This document shows positions 34,887 to 45,940 of a stretch of DNA of 64,000 nt, one piece after another. Source of the stretch: Rhynchospora pubera (Eukaryota; Streptophyta; Magnoliopsida; Poales; Cyperaceae); the NCBI GenBank assembly GCA_028095005.1, contig CM051460.1, positions 22,491,501-22,555,500 of the forward strand, read 5' to 3'. A program made the position numbers and the translations under genes. Each line of letters opens with the position of its first letter. The stretch's first letter is position 1. The notes under the pieces were generated by a model. That model saw nothing but the letters and a program-made list of their open reading frames with translations. It was not told where the DNA came from and made no database searches.

Positions 34887-35053
34887 CGGACGGACGGATG
34901 CAAATGTGTTCGCCATTTAATTGAATAAGTGATGGATTTTCGAAATTTTGCAGGAAAAATCTTGTAAATTAATTTATTTATATTAAAGTTCAAGACAATT
35001 TGAATTTAAGCGGACGTTTTAAGTCTGTTACTATTCTATGAAAAAAAAAATAG

Positions 35054-35431
35054 AGTAATGCTAGAGTCAAATTCGTTTGGTACTTGGCCCGTCAAATATG
35101 ATCAGATCTCAATTTTTTTTAAATTAACATGGCAGATCCGAACCGCTCAATTTGTTCACCATAATAAAATATCTTTGGAGATCAAATTTGATATATTTTT
35201 TAAATATTTTTTACTATTTATTTTGAATTTTATAAAATCTTCAATCTAATTAATTTTGGACCCTTCAGTTTTAAAAAAATAAAAAAAAAATTAGTTAAAT
35301 TTTTTTAAAAAATATATATAAAATTTGGTCTCTATAAATATTTCAATATTAAAATTATATTGAGTGGTTCGGATCGATAATTTAAAATTTCAATATTTGA
35401 GTCTAAAATCGCGTTTGATTCTAACATTACT
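35054..35431. repeat. MITE-like element with AGTAATGYTAGARTCAAA ends
   Basis: The left end agtaatgctagagtcaaattcg is matched inverted on the right by agtaatgttagaatcaaacg. The 378-bp interior is extremely AT-rich. Flanks are A-runs on both sides, so the target duplication cannot be resolved. Confidence 0.6.
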
Positions 35432-36061
35432 AAAAAAATAACGTACATTTCATGTGCATGCTTATTACTCTTTATTTGTCTTCGTAATTTACATTTTACA
35501 GAAATATTTTGTTCAAGTCGAACAACAAGTAGTCTGGAAAACTAGTACAATAATGTCTAACATATCACTTTGAAATATATAAATCATCATATCTAATGCG
35601 GAGATTCATCCCATGTTTAATTATGGAGTAAAGTTGTATTTACTGCTCGCGCCAAGCACAAATGCCAAAACGGTGAGAGTAGAGTGGAGTAGAGTGAAGT
35701 ACATATATTACCTCGCAGTTTAAATAGCACAGGTTATTATTTATTGATAGCTTTAATATGTAACTATAATTATTTTTTTGAAACAAATATGTAATTATAA
35801 TTGTTGTACTAAACGTCTTTAGATTTGTCGATTACAAAATAATATCATTTGACATTTAACAATCTTCTTTGAGTTTTATAGGAACAAGATGCAAAGTTTG
35901 AAGACTTAGATAAAAACTACGAGCAAGATCAAAATCAAGTCTTTAGAAAATTTGTAGGCTAGCTTAGACTTAAACATAAGGCTTACATTAGTCATTTTAT
36001 CCTTAAAATAGTCTAGATAGCAGAAAAGCTCAAGAACTCAGTATTTTTCTCAGTCTCAGGA

Positions 36062-36666
36062 CCAGTGCGTTGTGTAACGCAATATTGGGTTACTCAACGC
36101 ACCGGTGAGTTGTGTAACGCAATATTGGGTTACAAAACGCACATGTGAGTTGCGTAACACAATATTGGGTTATACAACGCACCAGTTTTGTGTAGAATTT
36201 TTTTCGTTTCTTAAATTAACAGATACAGTGCGTCACACAACGCAACAGAATGTCGTGTAACGCACTAGCTGCATCATACAACGCAATTTATCGTCGTGCA
36301 ACGCAATTTATCGTCGTGCAACGCAATTTTTTGAAGTCAAGCCAGAACGTTGTACAACCTTCCTTTGGTTTCTCTTTGGCCTTTTTCACTCGTTTTTGAA
36401 GCAAAAGTCTGATCATTTAATGGCAATTAATATTTAGTTGTACAACGGGTGATTTGGTTCGTATAACGCACCTGACAACTCAAACAGATAGTTCATCCGT
36501 TTTATTTTTTATAACGATTGTCCAGTGCGTCGTACAACGCAATATTAGGTCGTGTAACGCACTAGCAACGGATAGCTTGTTTTTTTGTTTTATTATAACG
36601 GCTATCTGTGCGTTGTGTAACGCAATATTGTGTTGTGTAACGCAATATTGTATTGTGTAACGCACA
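36062..36666 (+). repeat. Array of GCGTTGTGTAACGCAATATTG-like quasi-palindromes in the solo LTR U3
   Basis: Short units of the type GCGTTGTGTAACGC, many followed by AATATTG, recur more than a dozen times in three clusters (about 36064-36185, 36225-36335, 36430-36665). The first cluster has a near-50-bp period. Each unit is close to its own inverse complement (GCGTT...AACGC). The array ends about 40 bp before the TATATAA box, which is where enhancer repeats lie in retroelement LTRs. Confidence 0.8.
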
Positions 36667-36704
36667 ACAGCAAGTTGAGTTGTCTTGCAGTTTTTGACGA
36701 GCTC

Positions 36705-36711
36705 TATATAA
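36705..36711 (+). promoter_or_regulatory. TATA box of the solo LTR
   Basis: TATATAA directly downstream of the U3 repeat array, followed within 40 bp by a CT-rich start region. Confidence 0.6.
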
Positions 36712-37110
36712 TTCCACCCCTTGTTCTCTCTCTATAGAGAGTTTTGCCTTGCAAAATTAGACTAGATTTGAGCCTTTGAGCACAGGGATACTCTCACATT
36801 TGAGCTTTTCATAGATAGACCATTTTGAGAGATTTAGTAGCCTCAAACAGCACCGCCCCGACATTGTCGTTAGGTGTAGGTTGGAATAAGTTGAGAGCTC
36901 TTCTTATTTGAGGCCGTTGTGTCATTCGAGTTAAGCCGATCCGCCTCGAGTGTCCTTGTGACAAGATGATTCGTTCGAAATTGTAATCCCGTTCCTATTG
37001 AAATTGAACGGAGCGCGTCCTTTCGTGGTAGCGAAACTCCCGGAGACGTATGACTAAAGCTAGCCTTTCCTAGCAGGTCGAAACTCCGTAATCATATCGC
37101 GTGTTCAATT

Positions 37111-37132
37111 TCTCTCTCTCTCTCTCTCTCTC
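37111..37132. repeat. (TC)n microsatellite
   Basis: About eleven TC units within the U5 part of the solo LTR. Confidence 0.9.
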
Positions 37133-37289
37133 TTTACTTTCTTGCTATATTTGAATTGTTTGTGTGTGCTTGTCAAATTGTTGGGTATCAACTGAATTGT
37201 GTTAGGGTAGTTCATACCAAACCGGTCTAAAACCATAATTGCTTTCGCTAAATCTTGCTTAAGCCGCTTTCTTCAGGGACAACAATAAT

Positions 37290-37898
37290 TATAATTAATA
37301 ATTGTTATTTATGATAAATAAGTGTTGTTTTTAATAATTATTTATTACTATGTCAATCTTTTATCATTATTGATAACATGCACGATCATGACAGCTAATA
37401 TTCAAACGGAATGATTTTTAGGTTTTCTGTTTTTTTTTTAGTAAGATCTTAATCATACTTCGGGATTATTATATAAATCCGGTTTCCTGATTGGGAGGCC
37501 TGTGTTATGGGAAAAAAGAAAGACAATACTCTAACAAAATGCACACAATCTCACGAGCATCATGATACTGCTCATAGGCGGATTAGCATAGATAAAATGA
37601 GACGCATTATCCCCTATTTTTTTTTAACTAAATATATTTACATATTATTCGTAGCCAGGTGACTTTTTTTAAAGAAAATACATGCTGAAACTCATGAAAC
37701 AGAAACATAATCATTTTGCTGGTGTTCATTTTCACTGGCAATAAATCACACATCTATAATTAATACAATAATATCAGAATTTTCTGATCCCGTTCATAAT
37801 GCTACTAGAAATTTATAACAAGTTACAAGTACATCATCATGTAACCTCGAATCTATTCAAATAATATTAAAATTCGAAAATTAATCTTTTTGAATCAC
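37290..37898. other. AT-rich intergenic DNA
   Basis: No gene or element structure is visible. Confidence 0.4.
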
Positions 37899-37901
37899 TA
37901 A

Positions 37902-38081
37902 GGCCCTGATCAAATTTTTTTTTACGCATTAATTTATTTCATTTCATTTCAATTTACATGATTTTATTTGATCTAATTACATGGAAATTCCAATCAAATG
38001 ACACCAAATTCCTTCATTTTGATCATGAATTTTCCAACAAAATGAAATGCCATGTTAAACAAAGGGATATTGATCAGGGCT
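37902..38081. mobile_element. Tourist-like MITE, GGCCCTGATCAA family (TSD TAA)
   Basis: A 180-bp relative of 18299-18500. Ends are GGCCCTGATCAA and, inverted, AGCCCTGATCAA, with TAA on both sides (37899-37901, 38082-38084). Confidence 0.83.
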
Positions 38082-38545
38082 TAAATTTGATCACAAATTA
38101 CATGATAGATTAGCATAAATAAAGGGGCAATTTTGTTTGTGCCACCCGAAATCTTCAAAATTGTGTTTTTGCCACTCTAGAGGGAATATTCCTTGGTATT
38201 TATACTAGAGTCACTCTAATTGTGCACCCAGGTTAATAATTAACAGTCTTAGATTTTAATTTTTAGTTGTCAGACTCTATTAATTTCAGGTTCCTCTCAC
38301 ATCACAGTGTTTTTCCGCGATCTTCATTTATCTAAAAATTACTGTACGGCAGTGTGATTCTTTTGATTATTCCAAAATTTTAAAATTTTCGAACTTTAAA
38401 TTAATGCTCTCAGACTTAATTAATTATTGATCATAAGTTTCAAGTTTTTGAACTTTCTAAGGATTAGTATAATCTCCCCCTTAAGTGCCTACCTAGAACA
38501 CACAGAAATTTAGAAAGGCATAAATAGTGTTAAGAAATAAACCTT

Positions 38546-38557
38546 GCTCTGATACCA
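38546..38557 (-). other. Viral minus-strand primer site (tRNA-Met)
   Basis: TGGTATCAGAGC reads on the minus strand about 170 bases downstream of the TATA box. In Caulimoviridae this site primes reverse transcription and is used as nucleotide 1 of the circular genome. It is the furthest-downstream viral landmark I can see. Confidence 0.8.
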
Positions 38558-38725
38558 AATAGGAAGCAGACTGATCGACTTTGAAACTTCAGATTATAAG
38601 AAATGCTGGCTTCAAAGATTTTTATGGAATTGCACGAGAAAGTATTTATTGATAGAGTAAGATTACAAGAGAAGAAGTAAGACTTCAGAGTTTTTCTGTG
38701 TGTCCTGCAACTTCTGAATGACACT

Positions 38726-38733
38726 CTTTTATA
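38726..38733 (-). promoter_or_regulatory. Viral pregenomic-RNA promoter TATA box
   Basis: CTATAAAAG-type TATA (minus strand) lies downstream of the last viral ORF. A TGACG element (minus strand, about 38788-38784) sits about 50 bases upstream of it, resembling the as-1-like elements of pararetrovirus promoters. The stretch 38820-39080 between ORF and TATA contains repeated GATGCGC/GGCGCAC-type words. Confidence 0.65.
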
Positions 38734-39086
38734 GAGACTCGAGTCTGGTATCTCAATAATGCATCGGGTGCTCATTGGGCCCCATCGTCATGCAATTAGT
38801 TAGATTACCACATACTTTTATCTCCCACTCAAAAAAAAGATGCGCACTGACACACCTGGTGCGATCTGAAAATGAAATAAAGGAAAGCACTACCTCAGTG
38901 CTGTCCAAAAGCAAAATAAAGAAAATCGCACTATTTCAATAATGCGCCTAAAGATGCACCAAGTGGCGCACTAAAACACATCAGTACATACTGGAACCAT
39001 TATAAAGATGCCTTTTAGAAAAGAAAAGATGCCCACTCACAGACCAAACAGGTTGGCACCGAAAGTAAGCATATTATGCACACTAC

Positions 39087-39512
39087 CTAATAATAGATGC
39101 TCTGCTGGATTATTCGAAGCTTACTGTGAGCTTCAATCAACTTTTCGATATTATCGTTAACAGGTTCGAGGGCATCCCTTGCCCAATTATCCTTGCTAGC
39201 ATGTTGTTCAAGTATGATCTTTTGCAAATTGCTCATGACTAGCAATTTTTCAAGCTCCGTAAGGGACTTTTGAATTTGGGCTTGGTGTAATTCCATGAGC
39301 CTTGTTCTCATTCCTCCCTCCATATTTAAAGTCGGCCTTGAAAACAATAAATCACAAGTGATTGTCTCATAGTCTTCTATTTCTTCTGTTTGACCACATG
39401 ACGCCCCCCAGCGAACAGCGTTGTTAAGCGCTATCCTGGAATCTGGCCTGAGACTATAACGTGGAGATCCTTCATAGCTTCTAAAAATATGGGTTAAATA
39501 TTCCAGGACCAT
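39087..39512 (-). CDS. Extra downstream viral ORF (ORF4-like), function unknown
   Basis: A 141-codon ORF beginning at a genuine ATG, 153 bases after the polyprotein stop. I recognise no domain. The C-terminal half is rich in Leu, Gln, Lys and Glu and looks helical (about residues 70-140). A consensus splice acceptor (pyrimidine-rich TATATTTTTGCAG) ends two bases before the start codon, so the ORF could be reached by splicing. Rice tungro bacilliform virus has an ORF4 in this position, expressed from a spliced RNA. Typical badnaviruses end after the polyprotein. It has stayed open although the polyprotein is broken. Confidence 0.55.
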   Translation of the reverse strand: MVLEYLTHIFRSYEGSPRYSLRPDSRIALNNAVRWGASCGQTEEIEDYETITCDLLFSRPTLNMEGGMRTRLMELHQAQIQKSLTELEKLLVMSNLQKIILEQHASKDNWARDALEPVNDNIEKLIEAHSKLRIIQQSIYY

Positions 39513-39664
39513 TTCTGCAAAAATATAAACAAACTGAAACTATTAAACAAAAGACAGTTTTCCGTAGATTACTGCCAAAGATCAATGGTTTTCCGTAGAT
39601 TACCATCAGACCTGAAAAAGAAAAACAAAATAATTAAACATTTGTTTGGATTTTAAAAGGGGAA

Positions 39665-42600
39665 TCAGAGTAAGGAGCTAATTTTTAAAATTAGCTCATT
39701 CATCTGCTTGTTTAGGCTGTCACTAAATCGGTCTGCTTCTTCGAATGCTCCTTCGAGATGTGCTAAGAACAGCTCTTGTTGTTCTTGTATTTCACTGGTA
39801 ACAGCCAATTTTGTTGTTAATCGGGAGAGTGCATTAGCTAAGCTGTTTAGCTTACCATCTATGTGCTCAAAGTTAATCTGCACTCCTGTCCCTGTTACAT
39901 AATCAACAAAATTTATCCATCTAACCCTTGATGGCTTATTTTGGGCTGACTTATTGAAAAAGGATATTATCGCTTGACAGTCAGTCCTTAGCGTTATCTC
40001 CTGTTGATTAAGATAGTGGATTTTTAGTGCCTTCAATGTTTCCATGCAAGCATGTATTTCTGCATCAATAGTTGACTTGATCACCGGAAATTTGCCGCTA
40101 GCATAGGCACAAATCTTTTCTATGGATCTAGGGTCATGTTTCTTTGGTTTTCATTTGCATATGCCACCCCATCCTTCCATACATCCGTCTGTTTCAAGGA
40201 TGATATAGCTCCCTGTTGGTGGAAGCTCCAGATCTGGCAAGTTTTGCATTTTTTCCTTGATTTTTCTGATTAGTTCATAATCAGACGGTTTAAGGCGCTT
40301 ATCTCCATGAGGGCTGGTTTTTGTGTACAAGGGACCTAGAAGAGTCCCAAGTTTTGGAATGTAACTTCTGGCGTAATTGAGTATGCCTAACCATGCTCGG
40401 AGTCCGGCCTTTTCTTTCAGTTTCTCCTCATCAAAGGAGACGATCTTCTTTATGACATGGGGTTGGAGTTTCACCTTACTCCTTCCAATGATTGCTCCAA
40501 GGAATTCAATGTCTCTGACTGCTATCTTCATCTTTGTTGGAGAGAGTACGAAGCCCCATTTTTCACAGATTTCTAGTATTTTTCTAAGATGCTCGGCATG
40601 TTGTTGTTCATTCTCAGAAAATACTAGAATATCATCAATATACACTGCTATAAAATCTTCGGTACCAGCAAAACACTGATCCATCTTTCTTTGGAAAATA
40701 GCCGGTGCGTACTTTAGTCCAAATGGCATAACAAGCCATTCATATAGTCCACCAGGCACCACAAAAGCAGTCCATTCAATTGACTCAGGTGCCATTGCCA
40801 CCTGATGAAATCCACTCTTGAGGTCGAATTTCGAGTATATCTTGCTGTGACCGACCTTTTTAAGGATAGTATTGATGCCAGGGAGGCTATACTGGTCCTT
40901 ATGAGTATTATCATTGAGGGACCTGTAGTTGAATACCATGCGCTCTTTGCCTTTAATTTCTTTGCCAGTGACTGGGTCAATGGTAGTTCCAGAATTGACC
41001 ATTATAGCCATGGTTCTGTGCCTACTCTTACTAGGCCTGATTACTCCCAGTTGTAATAACGCCTTTGTATGTTTTGCAAATTGCTCCTTCATTTGAGGCG
41101 TCACATGCTTCAGAGGTTTATCCTGAATCTGGAGATCAGGATTTATGATGTCGAGAGAGCACGTCACCTGATTTTTCGACCAGTGTTTCAGGGGGTTTTC
41201 TCCAATGAATCCCTGTTCTTTTAATCTGTTGAGTAGTGGTCTGAACTTCTCTTTAAACTGTTGTGACTCTTGCTCTTGGTGGTATGCTACGGCCTCTCTT
41301 ACTTCAATGTATTCTAAACCCGTCAGGTCGAGTTCAGGAATTGCGGCTTGTACCACCTCAGCATCTGTTGTGGTTGCAATCGTCCTGATGTTTTTGTAGA
41401 AAGTTACATTCTGGCCTTCGATTCGTAAACCACCTTGCATGGATCGGATAAAATTGCACCCGATCAGCATCTGAACTCCCTCCTTCTTCCCCATCGAAAA
41501 AGAATAGGTGAAGGGAATTCTGAACCTATTCGACTCAATTAGCATACTACCATTTTTGAGTTTCAGACTGGCTATCTGAGTTGAGTTTACCCCATTGATT
41601 TGTATGGGATAGGCACTTGGCTCCAATGCCTCTTGTGGGACAATTTCTTGGTTGACACAGCAGACAGTTGCTCCTGTGTCAAGAATTGCTTGAACTTTGA
41701 ATGGGTTGACTCCTGGCATTTCAAAGGTTATCTCCATGTTGTAGAGTCTGTTTAGGACCCTTTTGCCCCTTACAGGGTCTTGGACCACTGTATTGAATCG
41801 CTCAATTTCCTCAGTAGAGATAGTATTGGCAGAAGCTATTCGAAGAGCTCCTGTTGGATTTTTAGGTTCCATCTCTATTTCTTCATCTACCTCTTCGTCT
41901 TCGAACAGTAGTTTGGTTTTTCCTTTGTCTTTCTTCATTAATTCATCAAACTCGGCTTCGAGATCCTCTGTTCTGGCCTCAAACAGTTGTTGTTTGAGTT
42001 TTCCATTCTCTGCCAAGAGGTATTGAACATAAGACATCAGCTCATTAATTAGCTGATCCTTACTATCATAAGGTGCTATTGGCTGCACCTTAGCTCGTAT
42101 TCATCTGCCCAGCCTGAATCTTGAACACATAGGACATACTGTTAGGCGGCAGTTTTTACAGTATGCCCTTGTTGATTCAGTCGTCATTTCTTTACACATG
42201 GAACATTTTTCATGTCCTGTTGGAACTGAATCATTGTCCTGCCAGTCATGGGGACAATCTCTTTGATCTTCAGGCAGTTGTATGTAACTCCGCCAGCTCA
42301 ATTGCTCTGCCTGTATCATGAGTAATTGCTCGCCAAATGGTAAATCATTGATTACGGCTGAAACAACATTTCCAATTTCTCCTTCAGATAATGAGCAAAT
42401 TGCGTCACTATCAGGTTCATTTAGATCAACTGAGAGGACATCCCAGCTATCTGACAGCTCCATATTTTCAATAATGGCTGCTCTGGCAATATTTCCTGTT
42501 TTGCGGTTACAATCTCGCGCGAAATGTCCTTCTTCTCCGCAAATGAAACACTTGCATTTACGAACTTTGTCAGCATGTTTTCTCTTGAATACACGCACAT

Positions 42601-44742
42601 GAGATTCGTGGGGTTTGCCTTTGTAAGTTTTGGACTTGCGAAGTCCATACTTCTTTCTTTCTCCATAGTAGCCTGGTAATGGGATTTTGCTACAAAAGGA
42701 GAGATCTTTCAAGCTCCTTTGGAGTGCAGCTTGTTTGCATCTTTCAGCCAGGTACTGGTATGAGAAATTTATTCTTGGCATAACGCCTATCGCTGCTCCA
42801 GGATATTTGTCTAAAAATGCCTTTTCTAGTTCTTGCCCAATTAGAGGTGGCATTTTTCTGAAGAATTTTTCCGAGAGTTCTGAGGAAATGTACATCCTCC
42901 CGGATTTTGCTGCAAGGATCTTGTAATCATTCATGTAATTGAACAGATCCTTGACATGGTTGCATGACAAGCGTTCAAGATCTTGGTAAGCGCGTGTCTA
43001 TTCTTCAGTGGACCCTTGGTATGGGTCCTCTAGCAGTATCATCCTTCGACTGCAGGAGATTACGTTTTGGGGATCATCTGCGACTGCTATTAATTCTTCA
43101 TATTCATGAGGATACGCCATTCTCTATTGGATGAACATCTTTTTCTCTACATCCCCTAGGAGATTTTCAATGAAAATCACCTTACTCTTGTTATCTGTCC
43201 AGTTGCGGTCATTAACCACATTGAGAGTAATTGATTCCCATCGAGAAATTACATCACTGTATTGCCCGATATCTTCTGGTAATACCAGAATTTCACCTTT
43301 GTCACTTTGAGCATCTGGAAGGTTGAATCTCCCGTTATGCTGTTGTGCATAACCTCCTTTGAGTCTGCCAACATGATCTCTGATTTCATGTATTGTTGGC
43401 ATCGGTGTTTGCCTTGATGTGCTCGCCGGTGGATAGTTAACAGGACCATTACTGGTTCTGTTGGCCTTCTCTGGGTAAGTGAGCTCTCAGCTGTTGAAAA
43501 AGCTGATTCCATCATTTTTGTGAAAGCCTTCATCTTAGGATATTCTAGTTCTGTTTCTTCTGTCGCGTATGCAAAATGCGACAGTTTGTCTTTATCACCT
43601 TCGGAGGTGAAAGGATTGAGCCATTCTTCCTCTGATTCATCATCTTTATCCCAGATTGGACAATAATCTAGCATCGGTCCTTCTCTAGACAGGGATGCCA
43701 ATAGTTGGATTGCTTTCAATTCTTCTTCAAATGAGGTTTCTGGTTCCTCAATTGTGACCATCAAGGCCATTTCTCCATCTAGTTCTTCTTCATTATTAGG
43801 CCCGACAACTGCTGGTTCTGTTGGTGCAGTTGCTGTATATCCGCCAAATCTAATGGCTAGAGAGCCATCAGTTCTTGATCTGACTCGAATTGTTTGTGGG
43901 TGTTGCACTTCTGGAATTGCTGGTGGTATGATTATCCATCGTTGGCCTCTCAATTCCTCGGTTGATCTCGGTTGTCCCGGTATAGCCCTTATGCCTCTGC
44001 TTGCTAGGTGCTCTGTTACACCTTGGACATTGTACCGGAAGTTTGTGTGGCTGGTGTTTGATAACCTCCCTATTAAAGATCGAGAGATTAAGAGGTTGCT
44101 TTCTCCACCTCGCCATGATTCATACCCATGAGTTTGTACAACCAATTGGATGTGATTGTAGAAATCATGAATACTAACCATCATGTCAGGAACTGCGTAC
44201 GTCAGTTGTGTGTTGTCTGTTAAGTCCATTTCCATGGAACTTATCAGTGAGGTATCATTCCCCCATCTTGTGTCTCTTAAAACAACTAGAGCATTTACCC
44301 CTGCATTTTTTCTGTGCAGAGCGTATAACCTGACCATTACAACACCTATGTGTAAGTGCTGTAATCCTTCTTCAACGAGCCTGTTGTAACTTTCTTGAGA
44401 GATAAAGGGAATTTTCCTTTGATCTCCAACCACCAAAATTCTTTCATCGGAATAATGTTGGTATACCCGATGATTTCTTTCGCTCCATCCGGCTTGGTAT
44501 AGTGTTTCTGCCGGAACTTGCTGTGCTCTGCGGAACTGTGAGACGCTCAGCTCCGCATCAGGACTTAGTTGAGATTCTAATGTCCTTCTATATCGCCTAC
44601 GTCTTGGCAATCTTCTTTGTGCCTCATACCGTAACCGACTTCCAAGTCTGTAATATCGGATTTGATCTTCAACGGTTGGTATTTGGTTTTCGTGGCCTGA
44701 TACAGATGGTCTACCCACTGTTTCTGTTTCAGTGCGACTCAT
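39665..44742 (-). pseudogene. Badnavirus-like polyprotein (movement, coat, protease, RT, RNase H), broken
   Basis: The start ATG overlaps the ORF2 stop as ATGA (44742-44739). From 5' to 3': a 30K-type movement domain (about 44400-43900); a coat region with the knuckle CKCFICGEEGHFARDC (about 42560-42510) and a second Cys motif (about 42200-42115); an aspartic protease DTGA (about 41680); a reverse transcriptase with YIDDILVFS (about 40650-40620); and RNase H with acidic residues in LETDG (about 40190) and farther on. Breaks: a frameshift near 43470-43490, where the movement frame gives way to the coat frame; and in-frame stops at 43126-43124 (TAG), 43000-42998 (TAG), 42103-42101 (TGA) and 40153-40151 (TGA). 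Each domain is otherwise well preserved, and the reading frame is common to all parts after the frameshift. It cannot encode a whole polyprotein as it stands. Confidence 0.92.
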
Positions 44743-45137
44743 TGTATCGTTTTGTTTTCTTCTTCGTATATCTTCTTTGGGTCACGGTATACGAAAAATT
44801 TGCCCGTTATGGTTGGCCGTTTTGAGGTTGTTGGCGGACCGAGACTCAAATTTTTTAGTTGATTTTGGATTTGCTCTAGGGCCTCGGATGTGTCAGACCC
44901 CTCAGGTGCTTTTGCCCTTCTGAGTTCTCTTATTTGGTCCTTGCAATCTTCAAGTTCTTCCTTGATTTTAACAAGCAGTTGAATGATTGTGTTGTTCTGC
45001 TTGATAATTGTTGAGGTGCCCTTTTGTGTTGCTTCGGATGGTTTAACAAAACCAAGGGCTGGCTCTTCTAATAATTCTGTTGCTCGTAAGGCTTCTCTGT
45101 ATACTGAACTTTCAGCAGTGAGACGCCAGTCGCTCAT
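44739..45137 (-). CDS. Badnavirus ORF2-like protein (virion-associated, coiled-coil)
   Basis: A 132-residue ORF from the ATG at 45137. The frame is open nine codons further but has no earlier ATG. The N-terminal YREALRATELLEEPALGF and the following heptad-like segment with IIQLLVKIKEELEDC are characteristic of badnavirus ORF2 proteins, small nucleic-acid-binding virion-associated proteins with a central coiled coil (about residues 45-90). Its stop codon overlaps the polyprotein ATG by the usual ATGA. It appears intact, in contrast to the next gene. Confidence 0.82.
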   Translation of the reverse strand: MSDWRLTAESSVYREALRATELLEEPALGFVKPSEATQKGTSTIIKQNNTIIQLLVKIKEELEDCKDQIRELRRAKAPEGSDTSEALEQIQNQLKNLSLGPPTTSKRPTITGKFFVYRDPKKIYEEENKTIQ

Positions 45138-45170
45138 AAAAAAAAATAATTTTATTTTAATCAAGATTTA

Positions 45171-45731
45171 TTCTTAATTTCTAAATGACCTTTAATTTCA
45201 AAATATTCTAGGCTGGCATTTCGGGTTCAATTATACCATTTTATTTAGTGTTCAATTCAAAATCCTGAATTTTCTCTATTACAACATCTGGTTTCTCTTG
45301 GGAACAGTTTTTGGGATTCCTAAAACATTTAAAGGTGGGTAAAGTGGCAAAATCCCAATTTCCTTGTTTTTGGGTGACAAATAACTAATTTTCCCATAAA
45401 TAAATTATCTGGACATGTACTGATCGGATGAATAAAGTATTACCTTGGAGCTTGCATTTTGGTGAGTTGGTTTGTGACTTGCGAGCATATTATAACAGGA
45501 GCGACGCAGCAAAGCAGAGGAGAGATGAGAGACCTCGTTTGGGGATTAAATTTTGGTCTCCATCCGCTAATATTGTCGTCAGTTCTTACTAATGCAATAC
45601 CAGACGTGGCTTTTCAGTTACCAAATCAATGCTCCACTAATTGCTTGATTCTGATTTTTTTTTTTCCAATTTTTATGGAGTCACCACAAACGGACCATGA
45701 AAACATTAAATTTGTTATGGTTATCAAGGCT
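45171..45731. other. Intergenic DNA at the viral insertion edge
   Basis: No viral ORF1 is recognisable. The sequence turns into AT-rich host-like DNA. The exact host-virus junction cannot be placed by eye. Confidence 0.4.
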
Positions 45732-45740
45732 CTAGATAAG

Positions 45741-45931
45741 TGAACCAAATCATGTGCCGCGCGACACCGTGCAGCGTAGAAATTCAGACCGTCCAAATTA
45801 AATCCAATAAATGAGGGAGCTCCGTACATGTAACCTGATTGTAAGGCCCGAAAAAATCTAACCATAGAGATCGGATCGTAGGGCTCGGATTGGTGCGCGG
45901 TATGGTACCGCGCGGCACAGGATAGGGATCC
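45741..45931. mobile_element. Mini-MULE / MITE with GTGCCGCGCG ends (TSD CTAGATAAG)
   Basis: A 191-bp element has GC-rich inverted subterminal repeats GTGCCGCGCG(A/G)(C/T)ACC and diverged outermost bases. It is flanked by a perfect 9-bp repeat CTAGATAAG (45732-45740 and 45932-45940). A 9-bp TSD points to Mutator-type transposition. The TIR family is unrelated to that of the 47.6-kb MULE. Confidence 0.75.
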
Positions 45932-45940
45932 CTAGATAAG

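Larger units (their letters stand above)
35802..37284 (+). mobile_element. Solo LTR (1,483 bp, TSD ATAAT) with repeat-rich U3
   Basis: The sequence starts TGTTGTACTAAACG, ends GGGACAACA and is flanked by ATAAT on both sides (35797-35801 and 37285-37289). TGTTGT...ACAACA are inverted ends, as in LTRs. A TATATAA box at 36705-36711 and a long downstream transcribed-type segment fit a U3-R-U5 layout on the plus strand. No second LTR, primer site or polyprotein follows, so this is a recombined solo LTR. The Copia-like assignment rests on general layout only. Confidence 0.85.
38470..45170 (-). mobile_element. Endogenous badnavirus-like pararetrovirus (Caulimoviridae), defective
   Basis: On the minus strand, in order: an ORF2-like gene, a polyprotein (movement, coat, two Cys-rich motifs, aspartic protease, reverse transcriptase, RNase H), an extra small ORF, then a non-coding region with a TATA box and a tRNA-Met primer site. 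There are no LTRs and no integrase, so this is not a Ty3 element. The Cys motifs C-x-C-x2-C-x4-H-x4-C and C-x2-C-x11-C-x2-C-x4-C-x2-C are the pair known from badnaviruses. No ORF1 is recognisable before ORF2, so the insert is a partial genome linearised in the leader/ORF1 region. One frameshift and four in-frame stops mark it as a fossil. The outer limits given here are approximate. Confidence 0.9.

Noticed and set aside
36062..36666. Regularly spaced repeats suggesting a CRISPR-like or satellite array
   Set aside because: Spacing is irregular, the units are near-palindromic and they lie within a bounded solo LTR of a plant genome.
43249..43480. C-terminal extension of the movement-domain frame
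   Set aside because: Downstream of about 43480 the coat-region homology continues in another frame. This tail is out-of-frame sequence after the frameshift.
38470..45170. Ty3/gypsy retrotransposon
   Set aside because: No LTRs and no integrase. It has a movement-protein domain, badnavirus-type paired Cys motifs and an ATGA-linked ORF2.
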